Source of the DNA: Heterodera schachtii
Taxonomy: Eukaryota; Nematoda; Chromadorea; Rhabditida; Heteroderidae
Direction of reading: 5' to 3'
Length of the DNA: 64,000 bases
NCBI GenBank assembly: GCA_023374025.1
Contig: SIJG01000017.1
Location: 1,503,671-1,567,670 of the forward strand
Part shown: one piece after another, positions 11,501-20,878 of the stretch
Numbering within the stretch: position 1 is the first letter of the stretch
Layout of the letters: every line of letters begins with the position of its first letter
Notes under the pieces: generated by a model
Told to the model about the DNA's origin: nothing
Databases searched by the model: none
What the model saw: only the letters and a program-made list of their open reading frames with translations
Translations under genes and position numbers: made by a program

Positions 11501-14500
11501 TTTCCCCTCAAATTGAAGGTCTTATTGGAATTGCACAACTTTCGCCTCCAAAACATTGTCTTTGGCTGGAAGTGGAGCATCGAAATGCGTTCTCGTTTTC
11601 TTTACCAAGTCTTTATATACGGTCACTTTTCCACTTGCATTGTTCCATGTCCCACAGGTGCTTGAGGCATTAGTACGGAGTCCCGTCTCCGCTGCCCCGT
11701 GTCCCTCCTCCAATACGTTGCAACTGTGTGCCCTTCTTGAACAGACCATCCAACGCTTTGTGCAATGCACGTGGCCACAAGATCTGCTCAACTTTTCCCA
11801 ACTGTTGATGGGCAAAACGCTGCCCAATCCGTTGATGGCCATGCCGGAATATTACCGTCTCTTTCTGCTGGCTGTCTTTCGCGCTGTCAAACTGCTCGGC
11901 GCCGACCACCTCCAGTTCAGCTCGCAAGATCTTGGTCAGCGTTGGCCTCTGTCGGAACTCCGATGGTTTCCGCCCAACATTCTCCGTTCAATTGTGCCAA
12001 ACGAAAGTGATCTGCCGCAATTGGAGCAAATGCAATTGGCACAACAGGCACAAGAGATGGTCGAACTGCAGAACATCTCCTTCCAGGAAGCACAACGACT
12101 GATGCACTTGGACGCTGAATTTTTTGGGGTTTGAGCAGTTCACACAAGATCAATCAACATTTCCCCCCCTCCGAGTTACAGTTGGACTCGCCGCCCTGTC
12201 ATCCGACTGCTCCGTCATTGCTCGTCTCAATCTTCCGCTGCCTCCACGAATTCACCAATTTCCATCCCCAACTGCCCCCCGGCAAGCAGTCCCACCAAAG
12301 TGCGCCCAATTTCCCGGCTCTTTGCTACAAACTGCTTTCTCTGCAAAGCAACCGCGACTTGCACCGGTCAACAAACGCTTTGGTAGACTATTTGGTTTGG
12401 AAGTGCCAAGGGGACGCGTCACAAGCGCCGTCGGGGATGCTCACCGACGAGTCACTTTCACTGCAGCAAATTGACTTGAGGGTATGCCATTTGGCATTTA
12501 ATTGCATTGGCATATTTTTCCACCTTCGTGAACAGATGGTTGGGGTGCTCAACGATATGCTTTTCGTCCATCAGTTCGTCTCCGTGGAGCGTTTCCTTCT
12601 CTCGCTGGCCCTCCACCCCTCCGATGACTCGTCCATTCGCACTTCGCTCTTTCTGTTGGCCGCCCTCCTTGACAACAAACTCTCCTCTTTCTATGATCGA
12701 CTGCACGCGTGCCATTCCTTTGCGCCCGCCCATTCGAACACAACGAGCGCAAACTCCGAGGAATTCTTTATCCAAATCGCCGACTTTAGCAAAGTGATTG
12801 TGGGCATAGGAATTTCTACTTTATTTTTTACAGAAATACCCAGAATATTCGTACACTGAGATGTATCGAAAAACAATGGACTCGACTTTTCAACAGTCTC
12901 CGGAACAACAAAGAGACCTTATGAATTTGCCCATTTATTACGGCCATTTGGCCGATCGGATCCTTCCGGTCAGTTGTCCAAATGCAAAATGTGCATCGAA
13001 GTGATGGAAAAGTTTTTAGCTAATTGATGTCATTTTCCAACGTGCCTTGGAGGTGGATATTGGCCCGAAAGTGTTGGACTCTTTTCTACGCAATTTCGGC
13101 CCTCTCTACCGTCTCCACCGTATAAATCACTAAAATAATACTAATTACACAACTAATTTGAATTTAGCGCAGCCAATGACTTTTTTATACGAAACGCTGT
13201 ACACTTTGGACTCGTTTAACCGCGACTCGCCCATTGGGCGTCAAACCATTCGGAAATTTGTGGTGAACATTGTGCTGAAATTGGAGCAGGAGGAGGGCAC
13301 TCACGGCACTCGTGCCGGTACCGGGTACCACAGCAAACTTTTGACCCCCGAATTTGTACTTCACCATCATAATGTAATCTCCACACCCATGAAATTGACC
13401 GAGAAAAGATTCTGAATTCAGATGCCTCCAATTCGTTTCTGTCGTGTGTTGGTGGAGCGAATTGTGCAGGCGAGCACATACACTCATCAACCGCCGCAAT
13501 TTGTTCACAGAGACTGGCGATTTGCTGAATATCCGGTCAGCTCTTTTCTCTCCATTTTCTGCAACATTTTCATATTATTGTACGTCTTCAGCCTGCCGGA
13601 CAAGCACTGACCAGTGCATGGGTGGAACTGCTGGCCAGCCAACACACTCCCGCGGTTATTGTTGATGCCCTCGTCGATTTGGCCATCCGTCGACCGATAT
13701 TTCGTCCACAAGTCTTTGACAATGAACCAAATAAAAGTAAATAAGGACTAGTTTCCAGGACACTCTGAATGCGTTGGGTCTGTTGTTGACTGGACTTCCT
13801 TCCTCCTTCCAAGCCTTCTTCTTGGATCGAATTGAGGAGTCCTTCGACTGGTCCCAAATTGCCTCTGCCGACGCTGACCCTTCGCAATTGTTCGAGTCGC
13901 TTAGCCACGAAGTTTACCTCCACTCGGACAGTCGCATTCTTTCAATGCTGGCCCTAATCCATTCATTTTGTCAACACGGCGGCAATGTTCGGAAACAAAC
14001 AAAATGTTTTGAAACCGACTCATTTTTAGAATTCGCTTTCGATTATTCCCGATTTTGTGATCAACCGACTTGCCCACAAAGTGGACAATGAGGCACAGCT
14101 GGTGTATTTCCTTCGCATTGTGGTGCCGTATTTGCAGAGAATTCACGAAAAGGAGCGGAACAAACACATGCCGGAGGTGTCCCATGGGCACAATGTTCGA
14201 TTAGGGCAGCTGCAAATTTCAGCTACTCCCTATGTTAATTAATTAAATTGTTTATTAGATTTAATTGCTTTGACTTTTCGCTCGTCCTTTTTCTTGCGTT
14301 TGATTGTTTGAGTTTCTTCAGATCATTTCCATTTACAACGTTCTTGGCGATTTGGTACAGAAGGTCGGCCAACTTCACTACGAGGACACCATTTGCGATT
14401 TGCTTTACCAATTCAAATATATGTTTGTCGGCTATACGCTCAAAGAACAAACCGAGATTTTCATTCTAAATTTTCCGGTGAGAAAGTGGTGAATTTTAAC

Positions 14501-15882
14501 TAATTTAGTTTCTAATTACCCTTTTAAAGGATTCGATGCGTGAAAAGTTGAAATTTTTGTTCACCCATTCGTCGACAGCAGCAGCAGCGGTGGAAAGTCA
14601 GCAGCAAATGCTTCAGCAACAGCAGCAATTGGTTGGCATTGGATTTGTGTTGACATTTTGCCAAATTCTGTCCATTTCCCTTTCCCCTTTAGCACCACCA
14701 ACAGTCCCAGGGCAATCTGATGAACGGCGGTGGGCTCCATCTTCCGCCTGGTGCCCATCCGCCCCATTTCTCTTCCGGCGCATTCCCTCCCCTTTCTTCG
14801 GCGGGTCAGCAACTTTCCTTTCCCATGGAATCAGCAACACATCAACAACAACAACAAGTACTGCCCCTCCACCATTCACAACAGCAACAGCAGCCGGCGG
14901 CATTGATCGGAATGTTGCAAAGGCAAAGTCGCGAGGACGAGGAGCAACGGCAAAACCAAGCTGGGCAAATGCAGCAACAGATCAACCCAAACCAACAGCA
15001 AGTGGAACAAATGGGCACCGCTGGAAGCAGCACAACCGCAAACCAACAGCAACAGGTCGTTTGGCGTTGCTTTCCGTTCGCATGTCTTTTCCGTTCGTTC
15101 AGCAGTCCACGCCTGCCCCCTTGTCCGTGTCGTCTGTCTCTTCTGCTGCCCTCTCTCCCCATTTGATGGTTCCGTTTTCCTGCCCGTCCACTTCTTCCCC
15201 AGTTGATCCTTCCACTCCAATGCAATTCATTTCCCATCATCCACAACAGCAAGGCGTTCCGCCGCCGCCTCCCTACCAAATGCATCCGATGGCCATGTCG
15301 GAAGCATCCGTTGGGCACAGTAAGTTTTCTTGCTCATCCCGTCTCTGTGTTATGAATGCTCTCGTTGTTTCCTGTTAAGTCCCTTCCCATGCTGCTTTTC
15401 CTGCCTCTTCTGCTGGTCCGTCCGCTTCGACCTCCTCCTTTCCGCAACATCCGTCGATGGTTATGCATTCACACGCAGTTCCGCCGCCCCATCACCAACA
15501 ACAAATGGTCTCGTCAGTCCAATTCCAACAACAGCAACATCAACATATGCTGCAACAGCACCAAATGGCCTCTGGCGGCGTGCCAATTTCATTCGGTTCA
15601 GTGCCTAACACATCGGCCGAGGCTTTGCCATCCGGCACTTTCTTCCCTATGGGCTTTCAGCCTCATCAAGTAAAAGTGCAATTAAATGAAGAAACAATAA
15701 ATGTTTATGGATTTCTCTTCTATCAGATGCATTCTCATCAAATGACGGCAGAACATCATCAACCTCCACCGGAATCGATGATGGCGCAACATTCTTTTCC
15801 CTCCCATTTTTCGCAGTCAGGGTCTTCTTCTTCTTCGGCCATTCCGCCCACCGCGGATGGCTTTCATAGGCAAGGGATGTAA
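8538..15882 (+). CDS. mdt-23: Mediator complex subunit 23 (MED23/SUR-2)
   Basis: MED23 is a tail-module subunit of the RNA polymerase II Mediator; in C. elegans (SUR-2) it carries Ras/MAPK signals to transcription. Many exons align with animal MED23 in order: DYKNMRDLLKQLLVEKL (about 9180), NYCPALFFINEI (9385), EGRIDVDSAPIGC-region exon (10270), SLTFHAKVQIYKS (11085), FVSVERFLLSLAL (12575), LPIYYGHLADRILPV (12930), AQPMTFLYETLYTL (13175), HRDWRFAEYP (13505), INRLAHKVDNEAQL (14060), and the terminal IYNVLGDLVQK...YEDTICDLLYQFKYMFVGYTLKEQ (14330-14450). A long low-complexity tail follows (14536-15882), rich in Gln, His, Pro and Ser, which is not part of vertebrate MED23. AATAAA is at 15934. One unexplained one-base frame change occurs near 8810. 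Start 8538 opens a Ser-rich N-terminus; in-frame upstream sequence is hydrophobic and probably untranslated. Confidence 0.92.
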
Positions 15883-16133
15883 CAAAAAATCATTCAATTT
15901 TTCATTTTATTTGTTTTCTTTGTATATTTCATTAATAAATTATTATTTTTTATACCAGAGCATTGAATTCATTTTTTTCTTAAATGTAGTGCCATTTGCC
16001 CAAACACAATGTGGAACTGTGTTCTCTCATTAATTACATTGTTTCCATTCTTCTCCCTCACCCCCCTTCCTTTATGCTTTTTAGCATATTCAAATAAAAT
16101 ATCTCGTCGCCATCATTCATATCACATCATTTA
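15883..16133. other. MED23 3' flank
   Basis: Contains the AATAAA poly(A) signal at 15934-15939 and AT-rich sequence up to the target duplication of the next element. No gene seen. Confidence 0.5.
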
Positions 16134-16700
16134 CACACCGTCCGAAAAAACGAGATGTCTACCAATAAATAGAGAGTGCCAGAGAAAAACAATATCTTTT
16201 TTTCTCTAATTTTTTGTCTCCTTTTGGCGTACTATCTAATATTTTATTATTAGTCGAAACAACATTTACTTCGCTATGTTTAGCTTCTTTTCTATATGTT
16301 AGATCCACAGGAAATTTTGCATATCGATAGAGAAAAAAATTCTGCATTTTTCTATAGTGAATTTATATTTGTCTATAGTCAAACTCAAAAGTTACAGGTT
16401 TAGAACACCCATATCTTTTTTCTATTTTATCAAATTGCTTAACATTTACTTAGAAAAAGCTTCTCCTCATCAAGAGCTTTCGAATGATATCAAGATTGTC
16501 CAATTTGGTTGCCAAAAACCTCCAAAAGTAATTTCCAAAAATCGTCTTTTTTTAAATTTTTGTACAAAAATAAATAAAAAAAATTCATGTTGCACAGCGG
16601 ACTCGAACCTCCTCCCTTTGTCCTTTACTATCTTACAAAAACCACTTAGCCACACATGCAAATCTTTTTTGGTACAGGAGCTCAGTTTCCGGACGCTGTG
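16134..16700. mobile_element. 567-bp TIR element with tRNA-like insert, copy 1
   Basis: The left end CACACCGTCCG and the right end CGGACGCTGTG are inverted repeats with one mismatch, and TTTA lies directly on both sides (16130-16133, 16701-16704), a 4-bp target duplication. A second copy sits at 40004-40564 with its own 4-bp duplication. The two copies share their whole length with moderate divergence, including an AATAAATAGAGAGTGC block near the left end and a tRNA-like block near the right end. No transposase is encoded, so it is non-autonomous. Four-base duplications with ends beginning CAC resemble the CMC (Chapaev-like) group, but this assignment is inference. Confidence 0.8.
16592..16662 (-). 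other. tRNA-like Pol III promoter inside TIR element
   Basis: On the minus strand an A box TGGCTAAGTGG (16642-16652) is followed by a B box GGTTCGAGTCC (16599-16609), both fitting the consensus, with tRNA-like spacing. The flanking acceptor arms do not pair well, so this is a degenerate tRNA-like sequence and not a working tRNA gene. It could still be transcribed by RNA polymerase III. Confidence 0.7.
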
Positions 16701-17300
16701 TTTACTGATCAAGGATGCATTCCCTATTATCTTTCTCCTCTTCTTACTCTCTCCTCCATTCTCCGCTAAACCCCTGTTCAATCGTTTCCCCAATTCCCCT
16801 TCCGGCATTTCTCGTCTTGGCACCTTTACTTTAGGCGATCATCAAAAGTAGCTTAGCTCGCTGAGCAACCATTTAAGTGCGCTGGAGGAGAGCGAAGCGA
16901 CGAAAGTTTGACGAAAAGGTCCAACAATCGGACATTAACTGACAAATGCTTTCAGAGCGGAAAAGTGGGACTTGAGATAACGGAGATGAATATTGGTTTT
17001 TGAGTGACGAAAAATTCAGCCGCGAATCGCGGTCTTGTCCCAGCCCTGTGATGTCAACGACCGTTCGGTGGTTGTCATCTGCAGTTGCTTCCTTAGCGTT
17101 TTGGTGATTGGTCAACCGATATAAATAACTCTTTTTGAGGAGGCAAAAAATACGCTGATCATTTTTAATTTTTTACGATTTTTTGAAATTTAATTATTAG
17201 TCTTATGGGTCATATGAGAAGGGGGTCTTGGGTTCTAGTCCGCTTGGCATTTTTGAAATTTTGCTATTTTTTTCCATCGGGACCGCAATTCTGCACCTTT
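16701..17300. other. Intergenic, no supported gene
   Basis: Contains short open frames only. The minus frame around 16873-17115 has no recognisable domain. Confidence 0.4.
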
Positions 17301-17309
17301 GCCAAATTT

Positions 17310-17400
17310 GTTAATGCTGCTCAATGGCCCTGCAGTGAAAATTTTGAGTGCGAAATACTACGCATTTTGGGACTGATCAATGAAATTAAGCAAACACAAA
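17310..17400. repeat. Duplicated 3'-flank block shared by three loci
   Basis: The block beginning AATGCTGCTCAATGG and ending AATGAAATTAAGCAAACAC recurs at 39100-39186, and its second half recurs at 47495-47550. Each time it lies just downstream (minus-strand sense) of a paralogous small membrane-protein exon, so it is the conserved 3' flank of that gene family. Confidence 0.7.
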
Positions 17401-17459
17401 AAAAATTTTTCTAATTTTTAAATCATTACAAAAAATTTACAAATCACTGGGTCAAACCC

Positions 17460-17640
17460 TCATTCCTTAAAGGCGTCGAACACACATTTGGCCGCAACCG
17501 CCAAAATCAATCCAATGCCGAAAAGCTCGTGGTGGCGAAGCCGCCGCTCAAGCCCACGCACTTTAGCAACCAACTGCGCACGGACATCAGGCGCGACATC
17601 ATCGGTTATCAGATTGTGGCTCCAGAAAAAGCCACCAACT
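17460..17640 (-). pseudogene. C-terminal fragment of small membrane-protein family (copy A)
   Basis: The minus-strand frame ending at 17460 reads DDVAPDVRAQLVAKVRGLERR, then a hydrophobic stretch GIGLILAVAAKCVF and the tail DAFKE. The VRAQLVAKVRGL and VAAKC parts are shared with the copy at 40641-40841, and the general design (acidic stretch, Arg/Glu-rich helix, C-terminal hydrophobic helix, very short tail) with the complete gene at 47603-47949. No N-terminal exon with a start is visible, so this is probably a fragment. Confidence 0.55.
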
Positions 17641-17662
17641 ACAATTTAAAACATATTATAAT

Positions 17663-18523
17663 TAGAGTTCGAGATTTCCAAAAATGCCGGGCCGGGCCGG
17701 GCTGACTTTTTCAGAAGCAACCGGTTTCCGGGCCCGGCCTCTCAAAAACCGGTCAAACCGGAAAACCGGTGAAACCGGATTTTCAAATTGCCGGGCCCGG
17801 AACCGGTTTCCGGTTTGGTAAAAATTTAAATTCTCACATGTATTTCAACCCCAAAATCAACAAAAATCGTGCCAAGTATTAATTTCGACTCTATTTAACT
17901 TCAGGCGTCAAAATGACCTCTTCAATTATAAATTTTAAAAATTTTCAAAAAAAAATTTGAATTTTTTTAAAGAATTAAATTTTTTGAAAATTTTTTTGCG
18001 ATAATTCATCACAAATTGAAAAATCGTTAAAAAATTTTTCTTATATCTTTGGAAATTTTTTAAATTTCTGTTTGAAATTAAAGAAAAAATTTCGAGTGAA
18101 ATGACAGAGGAGATAAATGAAGTGGTGCCTATCAGATAGCAACACCGGGAGTTTAATTTGGATGCCTCAAGAAAAAGTTATGGTGCACTAAAATTTCAAA
18201 AAAGTTTTATGGTTGTGTGAAATAAAAAATTCAACCGAAAAATTCAAAAAAAAAATTAATAACATTATGCCAGATGGATTTTTTCAAAGGAAAATGAACA
18301 AAAATGAAGAATTTTTGGCTATATCATAAACCGGTAAAAGCCGGTCTAAAATGCCGGTTTCCGGACCGGTTTGGTATTTTCAAAATGACCGGTTTCCGGG
18401 CCCGGCCTCTCAAAAACCGGTCAAACCGGAAAACCGGTCAAACCGGATTTTTCCAAAAATCACCGGTTCCGGTTTCCGGGCCCGGTAAAAACCGGTACCG
18501 GGCCCGGCCCGGCTCGAACTCTA
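17663..18523. mobile_element. 861-bp hAT-type non-autonomous element
   Basis: Ends TAGAGTTCGAG and CTCGAACTCTA are perfect inverted repeats. The octamer ATTATAAT stands directly on both sides (17655-17662 and 18524-18531). The paralogous locus near 40893 has the same flanking DNA with a single ATTATAAT and no element, a related empty site that confirms insertion and TSD length. Inside, both sub-ends carry runs of CCGGTTTCCGGGCCCGG-type GC-rich repeats that pair with each other, around an AT-rich core. No transposase frame is present. Eight-base TSDs and TAG ends fit the hAT superfamily. Confidence 0.85.
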
Positions 18524-18559
18524 ATTATAATGTGCGTTCTGTTAAACACAATATCATCT

Positions 18560-19280
18560 GTCCGTTGACTTATAATTGAAAACTTTTCCAAAAACTATTA
18601 AATTTAAAAAAAATTTTAACCAACCAGCCATTTGCTCATTCAAATTGATGCGTCGGAACAGCGCAACAACTTCGTTCAGCGGGAAGCCACGCGCAACGAC
18701 GGAATCGCGGTACTGAAATAATGGAAATTGAAATAGAAAAAAGGGAAACCAATTCACCCACCATTTCCCGGATGATTATCATATTCTGACGGATTGCGTC
18801 GGCCATCTCCGCCCGTTTCAGCTGAGTGATGGCAATTTGATGTCCGTTGAGAATGTTCATGTTCCGTATTGCCGCTTTTGTGGCCATTGCTTCGTTTGGC
18901 TTAAAATTTACACAAATGTTCGTAATCGGCAACCGTTATAAGCCCAAGAAAATTGTTATTTTGGAGTCTTTTTAAAAGAAAAAATCTTGTCAAATGGGAG
19001 AAAATGTTTACCAAATGAATGTAAAGGACGCCGTTTTGCATCCGCGCAATGTTTTCATATGGCGCATCGAATTGGACACCGAGAAATTCGGCGAGTTGTT
19101 CCGCATAAACCATTTTAGGAACATTTTCCAAACGAATGCTAAATGAAATAAACAAATAAATAATGTAATTGTCCTTTTTATTTCATATCTCACCATGAGT
19201 TCGAATTTGGGTCCTCTCGGTACCGTTCCAAGAAAGGACAATTGGCGAGGTTCATTGTTTGGTGCCGAATCGGACATATT
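18560..19280 (-). pseudogene. Partial copy of the 3' exons of the RRM gene
   Basis: Minus-strand frames LSFLGTVPRGPKFE, LENVPKMVYAEQLAEFLGV, APYENIARMQNGVLYIHLV and LNEVVALFRRINLNEQ match the exons at 44080-44590 of the RRM protein gene, with the introns also conserved. Relative to that gene there are substitutions and shortened exons (SFLERYRED became a disrupted frame), and the final exon (DCRDAIRSMND) was not found. It is therefore a decayed partial duplicate. An additional open exon near 18780-18900 (KRAEMADAIRQNMIIIREM) is not obvious in the other copy. Confidence 0.65.
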
Positions 19281-19339
19281 TGAGAGTTTGGCTTAAGAAA
19301 AGCATAAAATTGATTGATCAAAAAAATGGTCATCCGTAC

Positions 19340-19640
19340 AAATTGAATAAGTGAATTTTGTATAGGACTTGGAATAAGCCAAAATGAATGTCAGATTCGT
19401 GATCACTGATCAGTAGTGAGTGAGCCCGAAATACACAAAGAAACAATTTTTGGTTAGGGATGGAATTTTATGTTTTTTGAGCAGTTTTTCAACTTTTGAC
19501 ATATTTTGGCCTTTTTAGGGTTTTAATGACATAGGTACATTTTTGGAGGTTCCCTGGTTATGAAATGAAAAAAAGAAGAAACAAACAAATCTAGACATAT
19601 AAACTAGAAAAAGTAGGTGATTATGGTAAAAGGACGATTC
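19340..19640. repeat. Segment shared with 48190-48440
   Basis: GGAATAAGCCAAAATGAATGTC, the following GATTCGTGATCA and the later GAAGAAACAAACAAA block recur in the same order at 48220-48390. It is part of the duplicated accessory DNA. No coding potential is visible. Confidence 0.6.
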
Positions 19641-20105
19641 GTTTTGGCCAATTCTTTTTTGACCAGATTCGTTTTTATTACCCCAATTCGTATTATTTTA
19701 TCTCAATTTGTTTTTTGGGGTAGGAATTCGAAAAATCGAGGCTGAATCGATGAAATTTTGGGTTTTAGATTCAACTTTGTGATGTTCCGTTACGTTGTTC
19801 CCGGCGCTTCGAAGTAACCGTCGAATATTATTCGGTTACATTAGAATATTGGCATTATCTATTATTTTCGCATTTGGCTTATTTCCGGACTATAGATTCT
19901 TCACCATCTTCAACTTCGCTGCCCAAGCATTGCGTACAGTGTTCAGCCACGCATAAATTGAGAAACAATTCATAATTTGGGTGCGTCCATGCCGTTGGTT
20001 TTTTGCACAAAATGGCGAAATTTGGTGCAATATGTCGTTAATCCATTTCGTCCATCCAGAAAGCATAACGACTAATGCACTTGGATGCCTCAGGGGGGAG
20101 CAGGA
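19641..20105. other. Intergenic, one unassigned minus frame
   Basis: A minus-strand frame of 72 codons (19890-20108) has a plausible composition but no recognised domain or splice partners. I do not call a gene. Confidence 0.3.
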
Positions 20106-20212
20106 CAAAACGTCGCCGCCGAAACGTCGCCGCCGAAACGTCGCCGCCGAAACGTCGCCAGCCGAAACGTCGCCGGCCGAAACGTCGCCGGGACATAACG
20201 TCGCCGCAAAAA
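20106..20212. repeat. Minisatellite of GAAACGTCGCCGCC units
   Basis: About seven tandem units of roughly 14 bases, first identical and then diverging (CCAGCCGAAACGT, CCGGCCGAAACGT, GGGACATAACGT). Every unit keeps the CpG-rich core ACGTCGCCG. Confidence 0.85.
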
Positions 20213-20780
20213 ATTTTTAAAAAAATTTTCAAACCTAGAAATTTTTCATAAAAAAATTCTTAGGAAATTTCATAGTAAGAAAATTTCAAGAAAAAAAATT
20301 TTTGAAAAAATTTTCAGCGATTTTTTCTAAGTTTTTTAATTGGAAAATAGGCCTTTTTGGTGAAAATCTGTTAGTACGAAATTACAAAAAAAAAATTTTC
20401 CGGCGGCGCCTATCGGCACCGCCGGACCCTCTCCCTCGCCCATTTCCCAAAACTTTTGGAAAAATCCGCCGCAAAACAATTCTTAAAAATCTGATTTTTC
20501 ATCCCCAGTGCACTGAAATTTTCAATTTGCTAATTTCTTCACTAAAATTTTTAAAGATGATAATCGGATGCAAAAATATAATTTTAATACATTTTTGACT
20601 GAAAATTAAAAAAATAATTGATTTGAAGCAATTTTGCAAAATGTTCTGATTTTCGACCCCAAATCTGATTTTTGGGCCTGGTGTTCTGATTTGGAAAAAT
20701 TTTCGATCCGAACCCTGCTTTTACTCGAAATTTCATTTTTATTTTTGTATGGAATTTTGATTTGAGTTGCGGATAATTCA
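20213..20780. repeat. AT-rich repeat with GGCGGCGCC hairpin
   Basis: Around 20400-20428 lies GGCGGCGCCTATCGGCACCG, able to fold as a GC-rich hairpin and followed by CCGGACC. Nearly the same motif and similar flanks (a downstream CCGCAAAA and AAAATCTGATTTTT-like parts) occur inside the hAT-type element at 39187-39951, so this is probably a related, decayed insertion. I could not define its ends. Confidence 0.5.
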
Positions 20781-20878
20781 TTCAATTAATCAATTCACCA
20801 TTTAATATAAAAAATGAACAGTTGAGAACATTGAATAAAGCAACAAAGTGTGAAAATGGCAGTCGAATTGCTGCCCAT

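Noticed and set aside
14842..15318. Minus-strand Cys-rich ORFs opposite the MED23 tail
   Set aside because: They are translations of antisense CAG/CAA repeats; the plus-strand frames continue MED23.
16592..16662. A functional tRNA gene on the minus strand
   Set aside because: A and B boxes are good, but the acceptor and T-stem arms do not pair and the sequence is part of a repeated transposable element.
20110..20212. CRISPR-like array
   Set aside because: Units are contiguous without spacers; it is a minisatellite in a eukaryotic genome.
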